Shown in pieces: positions 24,915 to 36,224 of a stretch of 64,000 nt of DNA (position 1 is the stretch's first letter; every line of letters starts with the position of its first letter). The DNA is from Seiridium cupressi (taxonomy: Eukaryota > Ascomycota > Sordariomycetes > Amphisphaeriales > Sporocadaceae): the NCBI GenBank assembly GCA_036674765.1, contig JARVKI010000034.1, positions 248,001 through 312,000 on the forward strand, given 5' to 3'. Under the pieces are notes generated by a model. It was not told the origin of the DNA. It saw nothing but the letters and a program-made list of their open reading frames with translations, and did no database searches. The position numbers and the translations under genes are program-made.

Positions 24915-26962
24915 TATTTTTGCATTGTTTTTACATGCTTAGAAAAAGTTTAGGACATTTAATGTTCTTTTTACTTTTGGTATACTTTTGCGCTCGCTCA
25001 AGCGATAAGACGTGTTGTTAGCTTTCTCGCATTTTATCACTTGTTATACCGGAATGTATACGGTTACATTCTTTTTCAATTCGGTGAAAAGAAGCTGCAA
25101 GCCATTTATAATGAAAGCCTTATGCATCTTTCTTACTTGCACTGTTACTAACCGCGGTTCCCGCTACTCTAATCGGGTGCGAATCCTGTCAAATGATGAT
25201 TTAACGATCGAAACATTACTAGGCATGTATGTACAATAAGCGCTTCAATCCGCTTAGGCTAAGGCTATGGAAATATCTATTAACATCCGAAAGAAATTGG
25301 AAGGCTATCTCTATAAGATGATCTACCACACGTTATAGGCCTTAGAATTTACCACAGTTTCGGGGTTCGGTGGTAATTTACGATAAATGGTCGTTTCCCG
25401 CCCAAGGTTAATAGCGACCATGTGGTCGCTGAATACGATCAAAGCAAGTCGGTTAATAATAAGACTCGACTAAGATTGTCAGTTCCAATTTAATACGATT
25501 TGAAATGAGCCGGAATTAAATGAAAGTAAAGCCTAATTTGTATGAACCGGGCGATTTCGAATGACCTCTAAGAAACGCAGCCATCCTCCCGGACAAGCAA
25601 AAATCAATTATTACAGGGAAGGTAATTGGAATCATTCGATTCTGTTCAATCCCCTCCCATGCCTGCAATCGTTGATCTGATCCCATTCCTCACACTCCAT
25701 TGATGACACCGCATGTATGGTATCGAACCATTAGCGTAAGTGGACCACCAAATTGAATCACTTCCCGTCTTTTGATCTGGGCCAAAACGGTGTGACGGCA
25801 TGCACACTGGTTCGATTCGGGTTCGAATAGGACGAAATTCGTCCTCCTCAAGCAAATTGATATAATACAAAAGCGACTCTCCCTTGGTCACCTGATTCGC
25901 CTTGGTATGCTATGCGTTCGTCAAGTGGTGTGCCGGATTCCAGGTGGTCATTCTACGGGCCGATGCATTAAGAGTAATGCATGTCGAAGAAGCAGTGGCA
26001 GCTTTACTAGACCAAACACAGTCTCTGATGGTGAATCGAATCATGACTAAGTGGTAATGACTCTTGTCCACATGATACCACGTTCCCTGGGCCGGTAGAG
26101 TCACACTGGATAAAGGGTTTTAGGTTGATCTCTGTAGAAAAGTGACTGGTAGTCCACCTCCATAATACGTGGCTTGTTCGGATAGATCGACCCATGATAC
26201 TGGCAAGCATGCTACCAAAGGCCTGAGATTTCGTCAATTGGGTCCACATGTGCCAACAACAGCCGCCATTGTCATCAATAGTCACCACGGCGTACTTAGT
26301 CGATGTTGATGGCTTTTGCAATTATTGTTAGCCGTCATCAAATGCCGACGGCGTACGATTGGTTCAGCTTGTTTGATGATAGATTCGCCTAATAATAAGG
26401 CATATATTACAGAAGCAAATTTACGGACCTGTTCAAAAAGGGCCGCCAAGAACCCAAGGTTCTACAGCCGTTCTTATCCATGGACCCCTGATATATCATA
26501 CCCACTGGGCCAGCACTTGTGTGGTTTATGTCAATATGCATGGAGTCTTGGGGTGCATATGGTATCTGCCACGGGTTACATGGAGCACCAACAATTGAAC
26601 CTTTCCTAGATCATGAATTTCCACTCCGTGTACACATGGAACATGGCTGCGTCCGGGTAAATTAACTCGGTCGCGATCCTGGCCTGCCAGACTTACCCAT
26701 CGTAATTGCTTGGCGCAGAAGGAAGACGGCAGTTCATTAGATGCTTTTCCAAATGCCACCGGAAGCGACAAAGAGAATCGCTGTGTTTGCCCGAGATATG
26801 AATTTCGGGCGATTATATTCGAGTCATCTGGTGTGAGAAAACTCCAATCATGAATCCTCTTGAGTCTTATAGAGGAAAGAAAAACACACAAGCGCTGCTG
26901 GAGATCTAATCCATCCCTCTAAAATTATTCATCTAGCTTGTGTACAGAGGACAGCATTCATC
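24915..26962. other. AT-rich gene-poor stretch with decayed coding remnants
   Basis: Strongly AT-rich to about 25.6 kb. From 25.65 to 26.89 kb several minus-strand frames (25646-25891, 26007-26321, 26407-26619, 26526-26891) give coding-like peptides in different frames, broken by stops. The best is at 26407-26619 (peptide with INHTSAGPVGMIYQ). I take this as one decayed gene that cannot be assigned. Confidence 0.4.
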
Positions 26963-28106
26963 ATGTTCCACAAAACTTTCATCTGGACCGCACTGTCGCT
27001 TGCGTCTCTCGCAACAGCGCATCCAGGCGAAAATTTCAAAAGAGAGAGCATATGGAAGAACTCGCAAATGCCCATGCTGTCGCTGAAATCAACGCAAGGC
27101 CACTTGAGATCTGTCAGAGTCGGCCTGATGTTATAGAGCGACGGGAACGCGCAGTGGCCAGGCGAGCCGCAACTTTCGAGCGCCTTCGTACGGAGAATTG
27201 CCTCAACGATGGTACGCCATGTTTTTGCGCAGTGGAGTCTGGCAGCTAAATTGATCTCAGAAACCCTCCTTCATCGTCGAGATGCATCATCCCTTAGACA
27301 GTGGACGGCAAACAGCCACGATAAGAGCATTCTCAAGTATACGAAGGACACTCCGATCGCATAATTATTTGGTTCCAATGCCAGCTGCCTCTTGACGCCC
27401 GACAACGCCCACGGACCTTACTTCGTCTATCAGGAGCATATTCGTAGCAACGTTGTCGAGAATGTGCAGGGTGTTCCCATGCATTTGGAGCTGCAGTTCA
27501 TCGACGTAAATACGTGCAAGCCAGCCAGCGTGCTAATCGATATCTGGTCCTGCGACTCCCAAGGCGCCTATAGCGGCGTGAGTGCGGCAGGAGAGGGCGG
27601 CCTCGGCACCACTTACCTGCGCAGTGCCCAACCAACTGATGCGGACGGAGTCGTCAACTTTGACACCTTGTTCCCAGGACACTATCAGGGACGAGCAACT
27701 CACCAGCACATCATCGGACACGTCGGGTCCAAAGTCCTTGACAATGGTACTTACACTGGCGGTCAAGTAGCACACTTGAGCCAGCTATCCTTCGATCAAG
27801 CTCTCATCGATACCATCGAGGCCACGGCCCCTTACAATACAAACCGCGTTGCGAAGACCTCAAATTTGGCCGACGGGTTCGCTGGCTACGCGGCATCCCC
27901 CAAGTATGACCAATTTCCCAATTATGCCATGCTGGGCAGCGGTGTCAGCGGCGGCATGTTTGTCTGGGCTGAGCTCGGCATAAACTAGTTCCAACTGGGA
28001 CTATTATGCCCCTTACGCGAGCACTTGGAAAGAAGGTGGTGGTGGCTATGATAATCCCGAATTCAACATGATGGTTGTCGCCACTCTACCATCGAGTCAT
28101 GCTTAA
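26963..28106 (+). pseudogene. Secreted intradiol ring-cleavage dioxygenase, disrupted
   Basis: Relic of a secreted fungal intradiol dioxygenase. ATG 26963 opens a clear signal peptide (MFHKTFIWTALSLASLATAH). The frame is then lost at the agagagag run near 27041-27049; a two-base difference is needed to continue in the frame encoding HMEELANAHAVAEI and ERRERAVARRAATFERLR. One intron (27212-27260) restores typical family sequence (LHRRDASSLRQWTANSHDKS). TAA at 27362-27364 then interrupts just before FGSNASCLLTPDNAHGPYFV. The catalytic part has FPGHYQGRATHQHIIGH with the expected Tyr and His ligands. TAG at 27986 ends the frame, but the family C-terminus (NWDYYAPYASTWKEGGGGYD) continues one base out of frame to TAA at 28104. 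Three separate lesions make a pseudogene the best reading. Confidence 0.85.
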
Positions 28107-29403
28107 GATGTCAGCGAATTCCATAGCAGATGCAGATGTATATGTGGAAGGCGAGGAGAATGGACAACTGAACGTAGTGCATACATATTGAGGAATCCTC
28201 AATGACCACAGTTTTCGAATAGGGAATTTTTCTTCTATATTTTGTCTCTCTTCCAAAAACACAGACAGATGAAACTCTTATTAATACCATCGAGCTCCGC
28301 TTTCACGGACCTTCTGCCAACTAACGTTTAGTCCTAGCACTCGATACTGCAAACTTCGGGTCCACTGAATACAGATCCAGCTAGAAGACTCAAACTACCA
28401 TACTAAATCCAAGAACCTCTAAGGTCTTCGATGTTCGCGCCACAAGGCCAGCTGGATCAGTTAGAACCACGCTGGCTAATGGTAACATCGCAGAGACTCG
28501 CGTTTAATGAATCGGCCAGTTCCAACCATGCACCTTGGACTCATAGCATTCATTTCAATGGCCCAAGGATCCCGACAATATAACCAGCTCATTTCCGGAG
28601 ATATAAGCGCGGAAATTCGATTACCATGAAGCGGTAGAACTGCCGTAGGACTTGGCACAATGAATCAACTGCCGGCTGTCGTGCGGCCCATTTGGCCTTG
28701 CACTTGTTCGTTCTGTGTCATGAAGTAACGGCTTTGCTCATATCATCATCATCATGGGATATATGAACGCTTTCACGCCGAGCGAGATGACTGGTGAGGA
28801 AATGACGGTCAGACTGGTGGCCACGTAATGGGGCCGTGAACTTGGGAGATGTCTTGGCACTATAAATACGAGAGTTTTACTGATCAGGTGCAGGAAGGGA
28901 GATGCGAAAAATAAATGAAAGAGCCTGCCCGTCGGAAAAGTAATGTTCTATCAATCACCCAAGTCCCATTGGTAGAAACCACTACTATACTTGATTAGAG
29001 TTGATTTGACAGATGGGCTCGGGTAATTACGCCCGTCGCAAGGTATTCCCCGGAATAAGGATCCCAACCATTCAATCTCGGCAATGTGGCGTAATTTGTC
29101 TTGTCTCTGGATTTTAGCCGTCACACGCGCCTGGGTCAAATGCAGTTTGCTTTGCGTGTGCTGCATGCTTACCTATCTCGGTGCATCGTACATGTGCCAG
29201 ATCGACTATGGACGATACGATACGGCCAATGATATTGAACTTTTATTACTTAGGTGCCGAACGTAGGTAAAACTATGCTCGGCAGTAAAATTGACGCTCT
29301 TGTGTCTGTTTCTATTACCCCTATAAGTGGAGCCAAGATTCTGAACTAACTTGGCTCATTGTTTGCTTACGACTTCAAATCAACGACAGTCACCATAGTC
29401 ACG
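28107..29403. other. Intergenic
   Basis: No gene recognised. A small (CAT)n-type run, tcatcatcatcatg, occurs near 28743-28756. The remainder is moderately AT-rich with short frames. Confidence 0.6.
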
Positions 29404-30948
29404 ATGTTGCGACTTGTATCACTTGTGCTGTTGACTTTGCAGCTTTTGTTGCTACCTAGTCTCGCCAATGCTGACGCTGTTCTGGACCTCTGGACCAAAG
29501 GACAACCTGCGCTCGATGCACAACTCGCGAAGTCAACGACCTGCTCCAAGGACAAGTTGCAGATTCGCAAGGAATGGTAAGTCCGATTCACGAGCTCTCC
29601 TCCCAAATCACGTATCGCGGCTGTTTTAATACCAATAATAGGGGCGACCCTACCGACAGCGAGAAATCATCGTACATCAACGCCGTGTTGTGTCTAACCA
29701 AGACACCATCGAAATTGGATCCCGCCAAATATCCTGGTGCTAAGAGTCGATATGATGATTTTGTTGTCGTCCACATAAACCAGACCCTGAGCATCCATGG
29801 CACAGTAATGCTCCTGTCTACAAGAAATAGTGTATCGTATAACGTGACTGACCGTAAGACAGGGCAGCTTTCTCTCATGGCACAGATACTACATGTGGAT
29901 GTATGAACAGACACTGAGAAATGAGTGCGGTTGTAATGGAACATAGCCGGTATAGTATCCACTATGGTATGATAGTGCCGGAAAGATAGTGTGTTCTGAC
30001 TTCGTTCTTTTACAGTATTGGAACTGGGCACGCTGGGCAGCTGATCCAGAGAAATCCCCCATATTCGATGGTACAATGCTGAGTATGAGTGGGAATGGAG
30101 AGAAGATCACACACTCGGGCACAATCGTGACCGGTAATGGCGGAGGCCGTATAACATCTGGTCCATTCAAGAAGTGAGCTACAAATTCTCCTCTTAACCG
30201 CAATTCCGCTAATGAAACATCCAGCATGACTGTGAACTTGGGGTAAGCTTAGCATAAATTCCACCTCCCCACACCTCCCCATAAAGACAGAAAACTAACA
30301 GTACGCAAGCCCCATAAGTCCAGCTATCAACCCAGCGTCCCCGACCAATCCGAGAAGCGACGGATATGGATACAACCCGAGATGCTTGCGCCGCGACATC
30401 AGCAATCAACTGAGCTCGAAATACTCTCGCACTGAAGACATCGTCAACCTCATCGAACCAATCAACTCAATTGGCACATTCCAGGATACCCTGCAAAGCA
30501 CAAACCCGCTCAATGTCCACGTAGCCGGACACTACACGATCTCGGGAGGCCCAGGCGGTGATTTCTATGTCTCACCCGGCGATCCTGCTTTTTGTGAGAT
30601 AATCCCCGGCTCCAATCGACTGAGTCACAACCCCATCTCGCTCTCGAGCTAATATCGGACGCACAGGGTCGCGCCACAGCATGATAGACAGGGCCTGGAC
30701 TATCTGGCAAATGCAAGATCTCCCTAATAGATTGCAAGTCATCGCTGTAAGTCGGAAAGCTCACACTGAATATGGGAAATACCATCGTTCTAATGATGTT
30801 ATAGGGCGGAACTTCGATACTGGGCTTCAGCAGCAGGGCGCAGAGCCTGGACGATATTGTGGACTTGAACGTTGTAGGACCAAAGACCTACAAGATCCGC
30901 GAACTGGTCAGCGTAGTTGATGGTCCTGTCTGTTACTATTATGCATGA
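29404..30948 (+). pseudogene. Secreted tyrosinase, frame intact except one premature TAG
   Basis: Type-3 copper enzyme that oxidises monophenols and o-diphenols to quinones; secreted, from the leader MLRLVSLVLLTLQLLLLPSL. Eight exons: 29404-29576, 29642-29804, 29863-29949, 30016-30173, 30225-30242, 30310-30593, 30667-30746, 30805-30948, adding to 369 codons with no shift. CuA ligands lie in VVVHINQT, SIHGT and FLSWHRYY; CuB ligands in VHVAGHY and DPAFWSRHSMID, which fits the PROSITE tyrosinase-2 pattern D-P-x-F-[LIVMFYW]-x2-H-x3-D. The C-terminus GPVCYYYA matches the family end. The defect is TAG at 29944-29946 (codon 140, in NGT-stop-P before YWNW) where relatives usually have Gln; CAG to TAG is a single C-to-T change. 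The usual Cys in the GGGC-like loop is Arg here (GGGRITSGPF). If the TAG is real, the product lacks copper site B and is inactive. Confidence 0.87.
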
Positions 30949-32559
30949 TTGTATCACGTGAATGTTATATGTTGTTCATTTCTTCCTGGGCGGCAATACC
31001 TATCAATAGTTTTGCCTTCTTTACACAATCAAGTCCTATTCAAGCGTGACTTAAGGCCATCGAAACAAAATGAATGTTTATCGATATAATCGCTGGTAGT
31101 GGCTGATAATTCCGTTCCGGGCTCCCATCATGTGCGAAGATTCAGATAGGCTTTTCCTTGGACGATGGGAATAAATGCTTTTGATTTCTTTACCATTAGG
31201 GACTTGAACCACCAATTACGTAGATGATGACCATGACCTTGAGTCATGGCATTGCGCGACGGTCGTGGGGTAGCAAGACGTTTAGCGAGAAGCAGCATAG
31301 TCCCCGGCGCAAACACCGACCGATGAAGCCCATTCAATTGAGCTCAAGCCATCACTCAAATAAGCTTGAATCCACTGGAAACAGGGCCATGTAGGGTCAC
31401 ACTGAGTCTAGTCTGCTTCATTTAATATGCACACTGGTTGCATACTCAATTGGATAGAGGCTAACTCCAAGTAGTCGTCGCCGTATCGTAGAAGGGTGAC
31501 AATAATCAATGAGATTGTTGCTGGTGTCGAACCCAGGACGAGAATCTCATGTAAGGGCCATTTAGCCAGAGCTTCGACGGTGTTCATGGTTGGAGTGACG
31601 TCGCTTGGAATGGAATGCGTGAGCCGGTCACCAAGCGATTGAGATGGTCGGAAGAGAAAACTCAACAATGTCTATCTCCCGGTGTGAGTGGTATCACTGA
31701 TTGGCTGGCGGCTCCAATTGAAATGCAGTCATGGTTATGGACTAGCAATGAGCTAGATCTAGATATGCAGGAACCGAAAAACAGAAACGGGCCCTGGATT
31801 CCCATGGGGCCGAACCATTGCATATCACGTCCCCGCCCTGACCATGGCTTTGTTGATTGGCGCATGGAGACGACTCTAGATGTCGTCACTCCAAGCGGCA
31901 CCCTACTGAGTACATCCTTCTGTGTGCTTGTGCAATATGCGCCGGCATGTCTAGGAATCACATTTTGTGATCTAAAATAGAGAAAGCGTGTGCGTGAAGA
32001 AGATTGCAGAGAGAAGGAAGACCATGGACTCCAGGACTATGATCGTACATCAGAACCATCAGTCAATTGCAGTCACCAGTATCAATCAATGATGGCCCGA
32101 GTAATGATGCAGGGTCTGGTCCCATTGCGACCGGGCCCCGAATTGGGCCCTTGGGATGTAGAATCTGGGGAAATAGCTAAGATCGTGCTGATTAAGCCAG
32201 ACGCTAGCCTCGATTGGGCGAGGGAACGCACTGCACAGGGGCACCCCGATATGGCCTAGCCCACTTGCAGCTCCACTCGTTCAACTTCACGCGCGTTCTG
32301 GCTGTTTTTCGCCCTCGACATCACGACATCCCCTCATCGATTTGTTCACCTTCTGTGGTCTTGTCCGTGCTAGAAACGCGTGGCTCCCCTCGCCGACCTG
32401 CTCACACATGCGAAACGATTCTTAGCGACGCTCTCCCGATGCCTGTTCAGCCACATAAGCCGCACCTGGAGCACCTGAGCCGCCTCGATGCGACGCGCTG
32501 ATTAGGATACCACTACCATCAAAAAGACTGCCAGGAAACTGTGATAAGCTGTGCAGAAA
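30949..32559. other. Intergenic
   Basis: No supported gene. Frames at 31408-31668 (minus) and 31615-31980 (plus) overlap and lack motifs. A perfect 7-base-pair hairpin (ccatgac/gtcatgg) lies at 31231-31249. From about 32.25 kb the sequence is CT-rich leader of the PHD-finger gene. Confidence 0.55.
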
Positions 32560-35500
32560 ATGGCGCCCAGTCCGAGGACGCCGCGTTCGGCTGCTAGTAA
32601 CAGTCGGCGCAGTCGCCAGGCAAGCTCGCTTCTAGTCACCAAGTCTAGAAGGCGCGAGAGAGACGCGACCGCACCGACGACGGAACCACCGCCAAAGCGA
32701 CCACGATATGTTCCCGGAGGACCTGGCGGGGGTGGTCGTTGGACCGACAAGGACGGCAACGATATCCCCGGCGGTCGACCCAACACCAGAACCACAACCA
32801 ACCCTCGCCCCCGCGTGCGCCAGAGCGTATCGACTGCAGGCGCATCACCGATATACCCGCGAAGAGAACGGAGCACCCGTATTCGAACTGCCACGCGAAT
32901 GGAACCAGACGACGAGATGCAAATCAGCTCAGCCGCCGCCGTAGCCGCTGCCGTGACACAGAGCGAGGGATATAAACCGAGAGAAGAGCGAGGCTGGGAG
33001 GAGTTCCACCCACATCTTGACATCGACGCCACCTTCATGGTATTCCATGCAGACGATGTTGATGGAACAGCGAGATCGATGCCAGGAACTCCTTCGGTAT
33101 TCGCTACCACCGGTGACCTCAACAAGTCAGGAAGCCCAATAAAGGACGCGAACGGCGGTCTTGGAAGTGCTGGCAATACACCTTCAGCTCAAGCCAACGG
33201 TGCAACATCATCAGCGTTGGATGGCCTGCCTGGAACTCCAACCAGAAGACGTTCGAACAGACCAAGAGATTCGTACTTTCCATACCGCCAAGATATCGGA
33301 GCCACCCCAAAGACACCCAAGGTCCTGCCAATCTATAATCAGACACCTAAGGAGCGCCTAGATTTGAGACAGCCGCAGTATCGGAAGACGGACAGAATCT
33401 TGCTCTTTGAGAGTAAGAAGTTTGGGCAGGCAAAGTATGTCGATAAGGCCATGATGAACGTTGGATACCAAGAAAGCGACAACTTCATTCGCGATGACGA
33501 GAAGCTGATCAAGGCGTCCGATGCCAACGTCGAAGACGAAGCAGATAGCCCTTCTGCACCAAAACAAGACACGGAAGTCGTCCCTCACAGCTATACCTTG
33601 GGTCGTGTTGAGTACGACATGGACGAGCAGGATGACATGTGGTTGGAAGCATACAACGAACAGCGCAAGTCGCAAGGATGGAGCGCTGTAACTCGCGAGC
33701 ATTTCGAGATCACGATGACCAAGATCGAGAAGGAATGGCATGCTTTGGAGAAAAGGATACCAAAGCCTAACCCAAAGCCACCGCAAACGCATCGCCCGCG
33801 TTCCAGCTCCGCCGCGGCCGTTAATGGAGAGCCGCAGGCGGGCGAAGAGCAAGATAGTAAATGTGCTATATGCGACGATGGGGATTGTGAGAACACGAAT
33901 GCAATAGTGTTTTGCGACGGCTGCGATCTTGCAGTTCACCAGGAATGCTATGGCGTACCTTTCATCCCCGAAGGTCAATGGCTTTGTCGAAAATGCCAGC
34001 TTATTGGGCGCGGCGTTCCGGTTAGTCATTTGTTATGCCTACCATTTTGCGACGTTACTGATATCCTCGCAGACCTGTATTTTCTGCCCGAATTCGGATG
34101 GTGCCTTCAAACAGACTAATTCGTCAAAATGGGCCCATCTGCTCTGTGCCATGTGGATTCCCGAGGTTAGCCTTGGGAACCACACTTTCATGGAACCAGT
34201 CATGGACGTGGAAAAGGTTCCGAAAAGTCGTTGGAAACTGACGTGCTATATCTGTCAGCAGCAGATGGGTGCTTGCATTCAATGTGGTAACAAGTCTTGC
34301 TACCAAGCATTTCATGTTACATGTGCTCGCCGTGCGAAACTTTTCCTACGGATGAAAAACAGCTCTGGTGCTCTGGATGTTCTCGACGGGAGCACGAACC
34401 TGAAGGCACTATGCGATAAGCACTGTCCCTCGGAATATGCCAAGGAGAACGGTGTAGCCAGGGCTACCAAGCGCGCGAAGAAGTTCTACAAGAAAACTAT
34501 GCGAGACCGCATTTGGGCCAACACCCAAGCGTCTGCAATGGCTCTAGCTGCAACGCACAGAAATGCACTGACGGAACACCCACATGACGAATCACAGATG
34601 ACTGGAGCCAAGGTATCCGCTGTACTGGGGGACCAGAAAAAAGGACAGCCAGGCAAGTCTGTCTGGAAACTTCCGTCCGGAGCTCCTATCATTCCGCAGG
34701 CTGTCTTCGACATTGTCGATGCGTCCCTGGCCAAATTCGCGATTCTGAAGCGGAAGGACTTTGTCAGCGATGCTTGTCGCTACTGGACCCTCAAGCGCGA
34801 GATGCGGCGTGGTGCCGCCTTGCTCAAACGCCTGCAACTTCAGATGGAGACCTTCTCTTCAATGGAGCTCACTCGCCGCAATTTTGCAGCCATGGGCCCG
34901 TCAGGTAAAACGCGGCTGTCGAGACGCATTGAATTTGCCGAGACTTTGATTAAAGACCTCGAGCAGCTTCAAGCTATGTCGGAAGCGGTTGTGAAGCGTG
35001 AGGAGGTCAAGCTCTCGGAGGCCAAGCTACTACAAACCTTTGTCGATACATGCTACTTCCCAATTCACAAAGCCTTCCCGGATATAATGGTCAAAGCATT
35101 CAAGTAGGTGCTCTAGCAACTCACTCTCTTATGGCTGCGCTAACGAGTTTCCCAGGCTTGACGATGGCAAGAACGTGTTCAAGGATGGACTGCTAAAATT
35201 GCAAGACAAGGTAGATGAGCGGTTTTTCACAACCACCCTTGCATTCGCCCATGATCTGTGCCAAGTGATCCACCTTGGCATTATCACGGAATGGGAGAAT
35301 CAGCCTGAGGCACAACCAAAGCTTGAAAGCGTTGTTGCTCCTCTCACCAGGATAGACTATTCCGATATTCGAGAACGGAAGAAGCTGGGCAAAAGAATAC
35401 TCAAGGGGGCCCAGCCAATGCTAGAGATGGCTCTCCAGCGGGAGTCTGGCATCGTTGGCAAGGCCTTCGATGATCTCCGACACGAGCTTTCAGGGATGAT

Positions 35501-36224
35501 CGAGGCTAGTTTCGAGGTGCAACAGAACACAAACTCCGCAGTCGATGCCGAGCAGAGCAAAGACGTCATCATGGTTGATGCATCAGAGATTACCGTCGCC
35601 AACCCCAGCAATGAAGAAGATGCGGACCATGATCTGGAGGAAGAAGCTGATGTCATCATGGCAGAAGGGGGCGAGGAGGATGTCAACGATGACAGCAATA
35701 TCGAGGTTAATACCTCTGCTGTAGACGTTTCTGTCACGATAGAAGAACCTCCAACCCAATCTACGGCAGAAGTCGAGACAGAGAAGGACGATGTAAAGTC
35801 TGAGGGCGTCACTAGTGGTAACGCGCCCGACACGCCGCCTGCCACCAACGGCTACGTGGCGGCACCCCTCTCATCTCGGAATGGCCCCCCGACTCCTCCT
35901 CAGTCAACTGGAAGCTTGGGCCAGGAACAGCCCAATATCCTTACAGATGGCGGTATTCCTTGGTACCTCAGGAGTTTTGAGCCTGAGGGCACTTCTGCGC
36001 TTGGCGGGCCAGAAGTAGAAAGAGACGTGAGCCGTGGTCTTAGTGAGGAACTTACGGAGATGGATGAGGATGAGTTGAAGGGACTTGGAGCTGAAATTAA
36101 CGACACTAATATCACGACATCTCCAGTCAGCGCGACAAATGCCGAAGCAAGCATCGCTGGATCCGCGAAGAAGCCAGCGAAGGCTAAGAAACGCAAGACG
36201 ACGACCTACCGCGGACGAAGATGA
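32560..36224 (+). CDS. NTO1: NTO1-like PHD-finger subunit of a histone acetyltransferase complex
   Basis: Chromatin protein of the NTO1/BRPF type, a scaffold of the NuA3 histone H3 acetyltransferase complex in yeast. Three exons, 32560-34020, 34073-35103 and 35156-36224 (both introns 52 bases), give 1186 residues. The upstream in-frame GTG at 32551 is not used; ATG 32560 begins MAPSPRTPRS. Parts: basic disordered N-terminus; EPL1-like region (about 280-420, for example YDMDEQDDMWLEAYNEQR); PHD finger 1 (about 435-482, CAICDDGDCENTNAIVFCDG, then CDLAVHQECYGVPFIPEGQW); extended PHD finger (about 488-615: CIFCPNSDGAFKQT, WAHLLCAMWIPEV, CYICQQQMGACIQC, AFHVTCARR, LCDKHCPSEY). Then comes a helical BRPF-like segment (RYWTLKREMRRGAALLKRLQ), an acidic tract and a basic tail. 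I see no clear bromodomain. It is longer than yeast Nto1 mainly through disordered parts. Confidence 0.92.

Noticed and set aside
24160..25600. Looked for transposase or reverse-transcriptase motifs in the AT-rich tract.
   Set aside because: No DDE, RT (YxDD) or integrase-like peptide was found in any frame; decayed repeats remain possible but cannot be named.
31191..31272. Minus-strand 82-base tRNA-Leu-like shape (hairpin CATGA-CTCAAGG-TCATG, then ggttcaagtcc).
   Set aside because: The anticodon arm would fit Leu(CAA) and the length is right, but the T stem does not pair, just four of seven acceptor pairs form, and there is no A-box. At most a heavily decayed relic, possibly chance.
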